DNA of 64,000 nucleotides from Alkanindiges illinoisensis (GTDB lineage: Bacteria; Pseudomonadota; Gammaproteobacteria; Pseudomonadales; Moraxellaceae), in assembly GCF_004377485.1 (NCBI RefSeq), contig NZ_SNTY01000009.1:1-64000 (forward strand), written 5' to 3'. Below the pieces are notes generated by a model. That model had not been told where the DNA came from. It did not search any database and worked only from the letters and a program-made list of their open reading frames with translations. Shown here piece after piece: positions 38,016 to 46,601 of the stretch (positions are counted from its first letter, which is position 1; every line of letters begins with the position of its first letter). The translations under genes were made by a program, and so were the position numbers.

Positions 38016-38050
38016 ATTAGCCATATTTAAACTTTATTGATTAGACCTGT

Positions 38051-38596
38051 TTAATCATTCGCATTTTCAGCCAGCGTTACAATGCCAATATACGGCAAAT
38101 GACGATAGAACTGCGCATAATCCAGCCCAAAGCCGACAATGAATTTGTCGGGAATAGAAAAGCCAATATATTTAACTGGCACTTCAACTTCACGGCGTGA
38201 AGGCTTGTCAATTAATGTACAAATTTCCAGTGAAGCAGGTTTACGCAGTAAAAACAGGTCGCGCACCTTACTTAAGGTATTACCCGAATCAATGATGTCC
38301 TCCACAATCAGCACATGCGTATTTTCAATGCTTTCATCCAGATCCTGCACAATTTTCACATCGCGCGAACTGGTGGTATTGTTGCCATAACTGGACACCG
38401 TCATAAAATCCACTTGATGTGGCACAGTAATTTCACGGCACAAATCAGCCATAAAAATAAATGAGCCGCGCAACAGGCCAATCAGTAAAAGATTGGAACC
38501 TGCGTGCTGGTAATCCTGATTAATTTGCGCGGCAAGCTCCTTGATACGCGCTTTAATTTGTTGCTCACTAATCATGACATCAACATGGTGGTTCAT
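38051..38596 (-). CDS. hpt: Hypoxanthine phosphoribosyltransferase
   Basis: 181-residue purine salvage enzyme converting hypoxanthine (and guanine) with PRPP to IMP/GMP. The PRPP loop reads [14 protein letters not shown] (about residues 94-107). [12 protein letters not shown] and the Lys in [10 protein letters not shown] are conserved, and the C-terminal [22 protein letters not shown] motif contacts the base. Length matches E. coli Hpt (178-182). Single gene. Confidence 0.95.
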   Translation of the reverse strand: MNHHVDVMISEQQIKARIKELAAQINQDYQHAGSNLLLIGLLRGSFIFMADLCREITVPHQVDFMTVSSYGNNTTSSRDVKIVQDLDESIENTHVLIVEDIIDSGNTLSKVRDLFLLRKPASLEICTLIDKPSRREVEVPVKYIGFSIPDKFIVGFGLDYAQFYRHLPYIGIVTLAENAND

Positions 38597-38810
38597 GGCT
38601 AATCTCTCACTGACGGGTTTTACAGGTAGCGCGGTGCAAATGCTGCACTTTTAGATTTGAGCGTGCAATGCAGGCGTAATCAAACACACGATTGCATGAT
38701 GGACTGCTCAATAAAAAACGATGCAACTGGATGATGCATCGTTTTTGAAAAAGGCGGCTATTTTAACCAGAAAGCTGCATTAATGTGGCATATTTTGCAA
38801 CAATTTTGCG

Positions 38811-39584
38811 TTAAGCATAGGTTTTGTTCAGATAATCGAGAATATCTTTTGACTCATACAAACTAATACCTGTATTGGGATCAACCAGATAAGGCACCTG
38901 TAAACGCCCCTGCACGGCGTAAACACCAGCACGCTTGCCACCAGCAATCGGTACATATTTACCCGGCTTTAAGCGCAGTTTGGCTGGCCCCATGTCCTGC
39001 CAGCGCTCTTTGGCGACATTATGTAATACATACGGCAGTTCCAGTTCAGACAGACGCTCACGCACCAGACGGGTATAAGGGCTGCCTTCAAAGCTCCATA
39101 GCTCCAGCAACTGGTCTGGTACCGCTTTTTGGGCATTGTTTTTTTCTGCCATCAAGCCATTGATTCCGCCAGCAATGGTCACTAAAAATCCACCCACTGG
39201 AATTTTTGGCAGGTTCTGGTATTTACTCGGCGTTTTGCCATTTTTGCCATAAGTTTTGAATAAATAATCAATAATATCCTGTGATTCCAGCAGTTTGATG
39301 CCTGTGTTTTCATCTACCAGAAATGGAAACTGGGTTTTACCGGCCAGTTGCTTAACCTGTGGACGAAAGCGTGTGCCTTTTTTAGGACAAGGATAAATTT
39401 CCACATCCAGATTCAGCATGGTGAGCACTTCCCGCACGCGACGGCAATACGGTGACGCTTCAAAGTCATACAGGCGAATGGGTTTTGCTGGCTGATTGGG
39501 ATTTGGCGTGCCCATGACCCCACGCCCGCCCTCTAAAATAGTGGCCAACACAGAACGCAAGACTTTGGCTTGATGTACGATCAT
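38811..39584 (-). CDS. Protein with two tandem GST N-terminal (thioredoxin-fold) domains
   Basis: 257-residue protein made of two glutathione S-transferase N-terminal domains and no helical C-terminal domain. Domain 1 (about 36-112) has ASPYCRRVRE with Cys47, the cis-Pro in FPFLVD and LESQDI. Domain 2 (about 160-255) repeats these as GSPYTRLVRE, VPYLVD and YESKDI, with Thr replacing the Cys. The two copies each end in DYL-KTY. Such proteins are usually annotated only as GST N-terminal domain proteins. GAGAG precedes the ATG. Role in glutathione-dependent reduction is inferred. Confidence 0.88.
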   Translation of the reverse strand: MIVHQAKVLRSVLATILEGGRGVMGTPNPNQPAKPIRLYDFEASPYCRRVREVLTMLNLDVEIYPCPKKGTRFRPQVKQLAGKTQFPFLVDENTGIKLLESQDIIDYLFKTYGKNGKTPSKYQNLPKIPVGGFLVTIAGGINGLMAEKNNAQKAVPDQLLELWSFEGSPYTRLVRERLSELELPYVLHNVAKERWQDMGPAKLRLKPGKYVPIAGGKRAGVYAVQGRLQVPYLVDPNTGISLYESKDILDYLNKTYA

Positions 39585-39662
39585 AATTCTCTCAATTCAA
39601 TTCTTTAGTAAAAAATGGCAGTTATAGTGCGGCAAGTTGCTGTGCTGCTAGTTGCTGTGCTA

Positions 39663-40184
39663 CTAAAAGTCAGTTAGTTTCTCGGTAGATACCAGAATGC
39701 CATTATTGTCTGCATAAATATAATGACCCGGTTCAATGGTAACACCGCCAAAAGTTAAGGTCAGGCCAGTTTCACCAGCGCCTTTACGGTTACTTTTTTG
39801 TGGAATGGCTGCCAGTGCCTGCACGCCCAAATCAAGCTGCGCCAGAGCATCGACGTCCCGCACACAGCCATACACAATCACACCAGCCCAGTTATGCTTA
39901 ACCGCACTTTCGCCAATCAGATCACCCAGCAATGCACAGCGCATGGACGCACCACCATCCACCACCAGTACCTTGCCAGCGCCTTCTGTGGCCAGTAATT
40001 CCTTTACCCGTGAATTGTCTTCAAAGCATTTGACAGTCACCACTTCACCACCAAAGGCCTTGCGTCCACCAAAATTCCTGAATGATTTACCATCAAGGGA
40101 TGGGCTCATTACTTGGGTTTGTGGATGGTCATCCAGTAAGTCACAGGTCACAAAATCAGGCACTACAGCGGTTACAGTGGTCAT
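39663..40184 (-). CDS. rraA: RraA-family protein (RNase E activity regulator or HMG/CHA aldolase fold)
   Basis: 173-residue RraA-like protein: DGGASMRCALLGDLIGESAV, NNWAGVIVYGCVRDVD-type segment and the Gly-rich core define the family. In E. coli RraA binds RNase E and inhibits it; close relatives are 4-hydroxy-4-methyl-2-oxoglutarate aldolases with the G-D-x20-R-D motif, which is also present here (GDLIGES ... RDVDAL). Sequence alone cannot separate the two. The start overlaps the stop of the upstream gene by four bases (ATGA), so the pair is translationally coupled. Confidence 0.87.
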   Translation of the reverse strand: MTTVTAVVPDFVTCDLLDDHPQTQVMSPSLDGKSFRNFGGRKAFGGEVVTVKCFEDNSRVKELLATEGAGKVLVVDGGASMRCALLGDLIGESAVKHNWAGVIVYGCVRDVDALAQLDLGVQALAAIPQKSNRKGAGETGLTLTFGGVTIEPGHYIYADNNGILVSTEKLTDF

Positions 40185-40912
40185 GCAGGAGTCTCCAGGG
40201 TCATATTGAGTAAATCAGTGTTGGAATAAACAGTTTTGCCATAACTTATTTGGCCATTAATAAGGCATGTGGCTGCCAGATACATGGCCTGTGCTACCCG
40301 CTCAGCCTCAATGGGTCGATAGCGCCAGTCCGCAGGCAATAAATGCTGACCCAGTGTAAAGGCTTTTTGTGCCATGCTTTCCATCAAACGTTGATCACGA
40401 TGCTGACCCAGCAGCAAGGATGGCTGAAAAATGGACAAACGCTCAAAACACAACTGCTCAATAGCACGCTCAAGCTGGCCTTTAATCCGGTTATAAAATA
40501 TTGGGGAATCGGGTTTAGCACCGGTAGCACTTAGCAATAAAAAGTGTTGTGCACCCAGCTCCCTAACAATTTGGGCAAAATTCAGGTTATAAGTTAAATC
40601 AACCTGACTGAACTGTTGCTTGCTACCCGCCTGTTTTAAGGTGGTACCCAGTGTGCTAAAGGCGTCTGCGTGCTGTAAATCCAGCCGGGTCAGCATTTTT
40701 TCAAGCCGTCCGAAGTCAGGAATAACAATTGTTTCCAGCGATTGCTCGGGTGCTGTGCCTAGCAGTGCAACAGGTGCTTGCCGCACTACCTGATAGACCG
40801 TGCGATAATGCCTGGAAGCCAGAAGTTTCTCTACCAGCAAAGAACCAACCAGTCCGGTTGCTCCAATCACAATAGCACTTTTTTGCCGTGAGTCAGCCTG
40901 AAACACTGTCAT
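40181..40912 (-). CDS. NAD(P)-binding Rossmann protein (HTATIP2/atypical SDR-like)
   Basis: 243-residue protein with the dinucleotide motif VIGATGLVGSLLVEKLL (about 15-31) and LLLSATGAKPDSPIFYNRIKGQLE, where Tyr and Lys form the Y-x3-K pair of atypical short-chain dehydrogenases. The family is close to oxidoreductase HTATIP2-like proteins. It is transcribed first of a two-gene unit with rraA (ATGA overlap). The substrate is unknown. Confidence 0.82.
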   Translation of the reverse strand: MTVFQADSRQKSAIVIGATGLVGSLLVEKLLASRHYRTVYQVVRQAPVALLGTAPEQSLETIVIPDFGRLEKMLTRLDLQHADAFSTLGTTLKQAGSKQQFSQVDLTYNLNFAQIVRELGAQHFLLLSATGAKPDSPIFYNRIKGQLERAIEQLCFERLSIFQPSLLLGQHRDQRLMESMAQKAFTLGQHLLPADWRYRPIEAERVAQAMYLAATCLINGQISYGKTVYSNTDLLNMTLETPA

Positions 40913-41215
40913 AAGGAAAAATCGCCTATGTTATTGTTTTAGCGAATCATACAAGAGCAGAATGTCAGCATAAAGGTGTATTGATTAAAATAATGTTCAA
41001 ATCTGGTGGCAAAGTGCTGAGACTGCACGCTTATATAGCATTCAGGCTTGACTTTAGGCATCATTTTGGGCAGAATTCGCCACTTGTTTACGGGCTGGGT
41101 TGTTAGCAACCTTAATGCGCATGTAGCCATATTATCCAGTGTTAATGGTGGATGGACACATGAGCAACGCAACAAGGCCCGCCCATAACTAATCTATTTT
41201 TCAAGGAGTGCACGA
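40913..41215. other. Divergent spacer upstream of rpsT
   Basis: 303 bases between the Rossmann protein gene and rpsT. It should hold the rpsT promoter and leader. GGTTG-TTAG-CAACC (about 41097-41110) forms a small hairpin in the rpsT leader direction. No gene is supported: the minus-strand frame here has no start signal or composition of a protein. Confidence 0.45.
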
Positions 41216-41485
41216 GTGGCAAACTCTGCTCAGGCTAAAAAACGCGCCCGTCAAAACGTGAAAGCGCGTCAACACAACGCAAGCTTGCGTTCCATGGTTC
41301 GTACCTACATCAAAAAAGTAGTGAACGCAATTGCTGCTGGCGAACACGCTGTAGCAAGCGAAGCCTACAAGAAAGCTGTTCCGGTTATCGACCGCATGGC
41401 TGACAAAGGCATTATTCACAAAAACAAGGCTGCTCGTCATAAGAGCCGCCTGAATGCCCATATCAAGGCACTGGCTAGCAAATAA
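41216..41485 (+). CDS. rpsT: 30S ribosomal protein S20
   Basis: 89-residue basic protein, binding 16S rRNA in the small subunit body. [20 protein letters not shown] and the [21 protein letters not shown] region are family hallmarks. It starts with GTG, preceded by AAGGAG at seven bases. In E. coli rpsT is also autoregulated and uses a non-AUG start. A UUCG-loop terminator follows. Confidence 0.96.
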   Translation: MANSAQAKKRARQNVKARQHNASLRSMVRTYIKKVVNAIAAGEHAVASEAYKKAVPVIDRMADKGIIHKNKAARHKSRLNAHIKALASK

Positions 41486-41548
41486 TTTGCATAGTCCTCC
41501 AGTAAATCGTTTCTGGTAGCGTTCATTCGTCACTAAAAATGATTTTTC

Positions 41549-41575
41549 AAAAGGCTCACTTCGGTGGGCTTTTTG
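41549..41575 (+). terminator. rpsT terminator with UUCG tetraloop
   Basis: AAAAGGCTCAC-TTCG-GTGGGCTTTTT, a stem with one bulge closed by a UUCG loop and followed by T residues. Confidence 0.85.
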
Positions 41576-41732
41576 CATTTAATGAACAAGAAGATATTTA
41601 AAAAAGCAGCATAGACTGCCTGATCAAAAAGACCTATTCACTATTTTGCCTGATTTTTTTGAGCATTTTGATCAAATCATTCGTAAAACAGGCATGGCAG
41701 AATCAAAAGCAATTTGCAATGGAAACTGCCTG

Positions 41733-42896
41733 ATGAATCCTAACCCGCTGTATTATACACCTGACCACCTCGCATTTGCCGACACCATCCGTAAGTTTAC
41801 CGCGCAGGAAATTACCCCTTTTGTCAACGAATGGGACGAGGCTGGCACCTTTCCACGCGAGTTGTATAAGAAAGCTGCTGATATTGGCTTGCTAGGGCTG
41901 GGTTATCCAGAACCCTATGGCGGCACACCTGATGTCGATGCATTTTATACAATGCTGGCCTCTATTGAGCTGGCGCAGTGTAGTTCAGGCGGTTTATTGG
42001 CGTCCCTACTCTCACACAGCATTGGCGCCCCACCCATCAAAAATTTCGGCAGTGATGAATTAAAAGCCAGGGTACTGCCACAGATTTTATCCGGTGAAAA
42101 AATTTCAGCACTGGCCATTACCGAACCCGGCGGTGGTTCAGATGTCGCAGCGCTTAAAACCCGCGCCATCCGTGATGGCGACCACTATATTGTGACTGGT
42201 GAAAAAACCTTTATTACCTCGGGCATCCGTGCCGATTATTACACAGTTGCCGTGCGCACTGATCCTGATGCCAAAGGTGCCAATGGAATTTCAATGCTGC
42301 TGGTTGAAGGCAACACGCCGGGCCTTTCGAAATCCCCACTGGATAAAATGGGCTGGTGGGCTTCGGATACGGCTCACCTGCACTTTGATGAGTGCCGCGT
42401 TCCCGCAAGTCATCTGATTGGCCCGGAAAACATGGGCTTTTTGGTGATTATGCAAAACTTCAATATGGAGCGCTTCTGGCTGGCTGCCTCATCCTATGGT
42501 TTTGCCAAAGTCTGCTATGAAGATGCATTGGCGTGGGCGAAAGATCGCAAAACCTTTGGCAAGCGGCTGGTGGATCATCAGGTGATGCGGCATAAGCTGG
42601 TGGATATGGCCACCCAGTTGCAAACCACGCGTGCGCTCTTGGAGGATACAGCTTGGAAACTGGGCCAGCCTGACCAGCAAGGTTCCGATCTGGTGGCACA
42701 AATCTGTATTTTAAAAAATGTGGCAACACGTGCCATGCAATTTTGTGCAGATGCAGCCGTGCAAACGCTGGGCGGCATGGGCTATATGCGCGGTACACGG
42801 GTTGAACGCATTTACCGTGAGGTTAAGGTCAACATGATTGGTGGCGGTGCAGAGGAAATCATGAAAGATCTGGCTAGTCGTCAATTGGGCTATTGA
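41733..42896 (+). CDS. Acyl-CoA dehydrogenase
   Basis: 387-residue FAD enzyme of fatty-acid or branched acyl-CoA oxidation. TEPGGGSDVAALKT (ACADS signature 1 region), VTGEKTFITSG, and the C-terminal QTLGGMGYMRGTRVERIYREVK with GGGAEEIM, whose first Glu is at the position of the general base in medium-chain type enzymes. ATG 41733 gives the standard length. Frames from TTG 41646 or ATG 41694 add 13-29 unconserved residues. Chain-length preference is not readable. It may serve beta-oxidation of acids made from alkanes by the alkB pathway (inference). Confidence 0.92.
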   Translation: MNPNPLYYTPDHLAFADTIRKFTAQEITPFVNEWDEAGTFPRELYKKAADIGLLGLGYPEPYGGTPDVDAFYTMLASIELAQCSSGGLLASLLSHSIGAPPIKNFGSDELKARVLPQILSGEKISALAITEPGGGSDVAALKTRAIRDGDHYIVTGEKTFITSGIRADYYTVAVRTDPDAKGANGISMLLVEGNTPGLSKSPLDKMGWWASDTAHLHFDECRVPASHLIGPENMGFLVIMQNFNMERFWLAASSYGFAKVCYEDALAWAKDRKTFGKRLVDHQVMRHKLVDMATQLQTTRALLEDTAWKLGQPDQQGSDLVAQICILKNVATRAMQFCADAAVQTLGGMGYMRGTRVERIYREVKVNMIGGGAEEIMKDLASRQLGY

Positions 42897-42964
42897 TTTT
42901 AGGCACACAGCCATTTGGTCTGACTGTGAGTCAAAGCGTTTGTATCTATCAGGGTATTATGGTT

Positions 42965-42973
42965 TGCTATAAT
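42965..42973 (+). promoter_or_regulatory. Extended -10 promoter
   Basis: TGCTATAAT gives an extended -10 (TGN-TATAAT) whose likely start point lies about 20 bases before the ATG of the gene at 43000. No good -35 is at 17 bases, consistent with the extended -10 class. Confidence 0.6.
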
Positions 42974-42999
42974 GCCCTTTTTATTTCATTTAGGTATTT

Positions 43000-43581
43000 A
43001 TGGCGATTGCAGTAGCGATTTTCATGGGTATTGTCATTGGTGGCCTGCTCACCTATTTTATGCTGTCCAATAGTCGCAATACCAGTGTAGTCACCGAATA
43101 TGAGCAAAAAATCCAGCAGCTCCAGCTAAGCCATCAACAAGAAATCCAGCGTGCGGTTAAAAAAAGCCTGAACACCAGCCGCGCAACCATTAAAGGCCGC
43201 ATCGCCGAGCAATTTGCTCCATTGCTGCCTGACTTTGAATACCTGCCTTCTGATGCCAAGTTTCTGGGTGATCCGGTGGATTACGTGATTTTTGATGGCT
43301 ATACCGACTGGCGTGACGGTAACTTGCCCAGCGACGCCATTGAAGTCATTTTAATGGACATAAAAAGTGGAGAGGCACGCTTAAGTCAGGGCCAGCTTGC
43401 CATTGCTGAAGCGATTAAACAGGGTCGGGTTCGTTTTGAAACCTTGCGAATTAATCCGTCTGAGCCTGATCTGTCCAGTGATGGAATGGAGTCAGGTTTT
43501 TCAGTTCAGCAATTTAATGATCCTGATGAAGAGGCTGATAATTACTTTGATTATACGGCTGATAAAACCATGCAAAAATAA
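43000..43581 (+). CDS. Membrane-anchored Holliday-junction-resolvase-related endonuclease (COG4741)
   Basis: 193-residue protein. Residues 3-22 form a single membrane helix, followed by a coiled-coil-like stretch (about 33-60) and a nuclease domain related to archaeal Holliday junction resolvases. GRIAEQFAPLLPDFEYLPSD holds Glu70, GDPVDYVIFDGY holds Asp94, and VILMDIKSGEARLS holds Asp120 and Lys122, the E-D-DxK core of the fold. The C-terminal 35 residues are acidic. AGG lies before the ATG. The family is described as predicted secreted or membrane endonucleases. A substrate is not known to me. Confidence 0.85.
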   Translation: MAIAVAIFMGIVIGGLLTYFMLSNSRNTSVVTEYEQKIQQLQLSHQQEIQRAVKKSLNTSRATIKGRIAEQFAPLLPDFEYLPSDAKFLGDPVDYVIFDGYTDWRDGNLPSDAIEVILMDIKSGEARLSQGQLAIAEAIKQGRVRFETLRINPSEPDLSSDGMESGFSVQQFNDPDEEADNYFDYTADKTMQK

Positions 43582-43666
43582 ATCTGCAAGTTGACCGACA
43601 AATGCTGAAGTAATCGGATGGAAGTCGGGTTAACGTCAAATCTTCAAATGTTACAAATCACCATCA

Positions 43667-44080
43667 CTACCACTCCGAAACACCACTGTCATTTTTATGC
43701 ATATAATCCGGTATTTGCGCGTCTTCCCGAAATTTCTCGCCTTTAAATACATTAATGATTTCTATGGTGCCCTGAATCTGTGAGTTAAAGTTTTCCAGCT
43801 CAGCAGCAGGTATCCATAACTCTTGACAAAAAGAATCGCCAACCACTTTGACTTCAAATTGGCTTAAATAGGCATCCGGCATTTTAAAGCGAGTTACATA
43901 GCCTATATAACCACCACCTTGATCCTGCGTGTTCCACTCTTTGGCAATTTTTTCAGCATATTGCTGTGTTAATACCGGATAAAAAATAGGTTGCCAATAT
44001 AATCTGGGCGGAAATTTTTTAAAGCCGCTTTCTTTAATTAATTGATATTCAAATAACCCAACTGGTCTGTATAAGTACAT
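43667..44080 (-). CDS. ADP-ribosylation/crystallin J1-annotated family protein
   Basis: 137-residue protein with LYRPVGLFEYQLIKESG, FPPRLYWQPIFYPVL, VTRFKMPDAYLSQFEV and ELWIPAAELENFN. These recur in small proteins generally labelled ADP-ribosylation/crystallin J1, a name without demonstrated activity. No signal peptide or membrane segment. It lies 14 bases after the histidine-phosphatase gene on the same strand, so they are likely cotranscribed. Confidence 0.8.
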   Translation of the reverse strand: MYLYRPVGLFEYQLIKESGFKKFPPRLYWQPIFYPVLTQQYAEKIAKEWNTQDQGGGYIGYVTRFKMPDAYLSQFEVKVVGDSFCQELWIPAAELENFNSQIQGTIEIINVFKGEKFREDAQIPDYMHKNDSGVSEW

Positions 44081-44094
44081 TTTTATGGCCTACC

Positions 44095-44847
44095 TTAAAT
44101 ATTTTGAACTTTAAACTGATAATGCTGACCGCGCCAGATCCAGTTCACACGACTACTTTCAAAGCTATCCCCGTCAAACCATAAAAACGCGCCTTCCATC
44201 ATGTCAGGCCAGTCCTTGCGCTCAATCGTGGTTTGACCTGCCATCACCGCAAACAGGGCTGCCAGAATAGTGTCATGGCTTACCGCCAGCAATAAATGAT
44301 TGTCCTGTTTGGGCAAATGATCAAACAGCAGGCGCAAGATATCCTGCGCGCCCTGCACTGGAATTTTCATACCGGGTAATTGATTGCTCAAAAAACAGTT
44401 TATAAATTTTAATGCCCCATACTGCTTGAAACGTGGCCCGGCCTGTGCAATATCTACGACAAAACTACCCGGCTCTACCAACAGGTTATGCTGGTTAATG
44501 TTTAACAGGGAAGTTTCTGACTGCTGCTGCGGATTAAGCGGGATTTCGATAGCAGCTTGCGCCCCTTTTAACATCTCGCTTGCGGTATCAACACAGCGCG
44601 GAATGGGACTGCTCAGACAGGATGCAATTTGCAAATCGGTATTTGCTGATAGCCATTGACCCCACTCAAAAGCCAGATCACGGCCAAGTGACGTTAATGG
44701 CAGTTGATAGCTGGCAAAACCGTTGCTGTCAGCAGGCTCACGAATGGAATGACGTGTAAGCAATACCAAGGGCTGATTACCTTTTGGCAGCAGCTCAATG
44801 GCCTTAAACATGGAAGCAGGCAAATGTTGGGTTAAAGCACTGGTCAC
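44095..44847 (-). CDS. Histidine phosphatase superfamily protein
   Basis: 250-residue acid-phosphatase-like protein. The catalytic motif reads LTRHSIRE (RHS in place of the common RHG), and the second His lies in VSHDTILA. EGAFLWFDG near the C-terminus is typical of acid-phosphatase branch members. No signal peptide is evident, so it appears cytoplasmic. The substrate is unknown. Together with cysQ upstream and a HAD nucleotidase beyond, it forms a small phosphatase neighbourhood. Confidence 0.78.
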   Translation of the reverse strand: MTSALTQHLPASMFKAIELLPKGNQPLVLLTRHSIREPADSNGFASYQLPLTSLGRDLAFEWGQWLSANTDLQIASCLSSPIPRCVDTASEMLKGAQAAIEIPLNPQQQSETSLLNINQHNLLVEPGSFVVDIAQAGPRFKQYGALKFINCFLSNQLPGMKIPVQGAQDILRLLFDHLPKQDNHLLLAVSHDTILAALFAVMAGQTTIERKDWPDMMEGAFLWFDGDSFESSRVNWIWRGQHYQFKVQNI

Positions 44848-44909
44848 GTCATTTTTAAATCAGGCAAACTGGTCACTGACTATATCACGAGTCATGCACA
44901 AAATTGGGT

Positions 44910-45860
44910 CTATGTCAGCGCTTTTAGGGTTTCCTGAGCGACTTGTAAAGCAGAGGGTAGGAAATCATTTTGCCGCACTGCCATAAAATGCCCGTTTAGC
45001 AAATCATGGCGCTGGTTATAGGCAAATGGCCGTCCCTGCAAGTCATACACGCCGCCGCCAATGGCCTCCAGCAAGCCTTGCCCTGCCGCAGTATCCCACT
45101 CGCTGGTCGGGTGAAAACGCGGGTACACATCAATTTCACCCTCGAGCATCAGACAAAACTTGTAAGCACTGCCAGCATTTTTGCAGTCAAAGGTTTGCTG
45201 GCGGTCATGCAATACCTGCTTAAACTGCTGATACACTTTCCATTCACTACGACGACTAATTGCAATCTGCCAACTGCTTAAATTAACAGGTTTTGGTTGA
45301 ATTTCCTGCCACAGCAAACTATCCCCTGCCTCATCAATCCGGTAGAGCGGCTGGTTTTTGCGCGTTAAATATATGCGCTTTAAAGTTGGAATACCAATAA
45401 TGGCCAGCTGCACCACGCCGTGATGGATCAGCGCAATATTGACAGTAAATTCACCCGTTTGATTAATAAACTCACGCGTGCCGTCCAGTGGATCAACCAG
45501 CCAGAATTCATGCCAGTCAAAGCGCAGCTTATAGTCTGATGATTCTTCCGATAGTACCGGAATCAGTGGATTAATCTTTTTTAAACCCTGTTCAATCAGG
45601 TGATGCGCCGCCATGTCTGCTTCCGTGACTGGTGACTTATCGGCCTTATTGGAAATCTGCAATACTTGGTTTTGCTGGTAATCCTGATAAAATTCACACA
45701 ACAGATGATTGACGTTTTTTACCAGTTCTACCAGCAACTGAATAGACTGATCCGCCTTTAAAACCGCTGGACTTTCAACTATTGATTCTGCAACTGTTGC
45801 ACTTTCAACCGCTGCATCATTAATCGGCATCTCATCCGGCATGGGTTTATCTTCAATCAT
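44910..45860 (-). CDS. cysQ: 3'(2'),5'-bisphosphate nucleotidase
   Basis: 316-residue inositol-monophosphatase-fold enzyme that recycles 3'-phosphoadenosine 5'-phosphate from sulfate assimilation to AMP. VLSEES (about 102-107) and DPLDGTRE (123-130) are the metal motifs, and SEWDTAAGQGLLEAIGG the third. About 35 extra N-terminal residues, Val/Ala/Glu-rich and unconserved, precede the normal CysQ start, so the true start could be internal. It is divergent from the HAD nucleotidase gene, the two outer starts being only 24 bases apart. Confidence 0.93.
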   Translation of the reverse strand: MIEDKPMPDEMPINDAAVESATVAESIVESPAVLKADQSIQLLVELVKNVNHLLCEFYQDYQQNQVLQISNKADKSPVTEADMAAHHLIEQGLKKINPLIPVLSEESSDYKLRFDWHEFWLVDPLDGTREFINQTGEFTVNIALIHHGVVQLAIIGIPTLKRIYLTRKNQPLYRIDEAGDSLLWQEIQPKPVNLSSWQIAISRRSEWKVYQQFKQVLHDRQQTFDCKNAGSAYKFCLMLEGEIDVYPRFHPTSEWDTAAGQGLLEAIGGGVYDLQGRPFAYNQRHDLLNGHFMAVRQNDFLPSALQVAQETLKALT

Positions 45861-45884
45861 TTTTCACTTCATTATTTACAGGAA

Positions 45885-46571
45885 ATGGTTTTGAACATTA
45901 ACTGGCAAGCAATTGATCTCGTCATGTTTGACATGGACGGAACCCTACTTGATCTGGCGTTTGATAATCTGTTCTGGCAACAGGCGGTGCCACAGGCATG
46001 GGCAGCCTTGCATCAGCATCCTTTCGATCATGCATTGGAATTGCTCAAGCCACAATTCAAGGCACAGGAAGGCACGCTAAACTGGTATTCCCTGCCTTAC
46101 TGGAGCAATGCGCTGAACCTTGATCTAACCACGCTGAAAATTCAATATCAAGATCATATTTGTCTGCGCCCGCATGCCTTGCAGTTGCTGCATGACCTTA
46201 AAATGGCCAATAAAAAGCTGTGGCTGGTAACCAATGCACATCCGATTGTCCTCAACGTTAAAATGCAAAAAACCGGAATTGCCCACTGGTTTGATCATCT
46301 GATCTCAAGCCATGACCTGGGTTTTGCCAAGGAACAGGAATTATTCTGGCATAAGCTGGCTGCCCAGTATCCTTTTGATAAGAAAAGAACAATTTTTGTG
46401 GATGACAGTGAACCTGTCTTACAGGCTGCGCAACACTATGGCATTCAACATGTTTATGGCATTGTGCAACCAGATAGTAAATTACCGGCACGTCAGCAGT
46501 TGAAATTTCCAGCAATAGACCAATTAAATGAACTAAGCAGCAGCTTATTATCCATTCAGGTTGAGGAATGA
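45885..46571 (+). CDS. yrfG: HAD-type GMP/IMP nucleotidase
   Basis: 228-residue HAD phosphatase. Motif I FDMDGTLLDL, motif II VTNAHP, Lys in FAKEQELFW, and motif IV FVDDSEPVL. E. coli YrfG, a purine nucleotidase (GMP, IMP), has the same cap pattern and is followed by hslR, as here. It starts one codon after AGGAA. The hslR gene begins 30 bases after its stop. Confidence 0.88.
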   Translation: MVLNINWQAIDLVMFDMDGTLLDLAFDNLFWQQAVPQAWAALHQHPFDHALELLKPQFKAQEGTLNWYSLPYWSNALNLDLTTLKIQYQDHICLRPHALQLLHDLKMANKKLWLVTNAHPIVLNVKMQKTGIAHWFDHLISSHDLGFAKEQELFWHKLAAQYPFDKKRTIFVDDSEPVLQAAQHYGIQHVYGIVQPDSKLPARQQLKFPAIDQLNELSSSLLSIQVEE

Positions 46572-46601
46572 TTGACCCCTAACAGGTCTAATGGAATGTT
46601 A

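Noticed and set aside
40939-41175. 78-codon minus-strand frame in the rpsT upstream spacer
   Set aside because: No start signal and no protein-like composition. It lies across the expected rpsT promoter.
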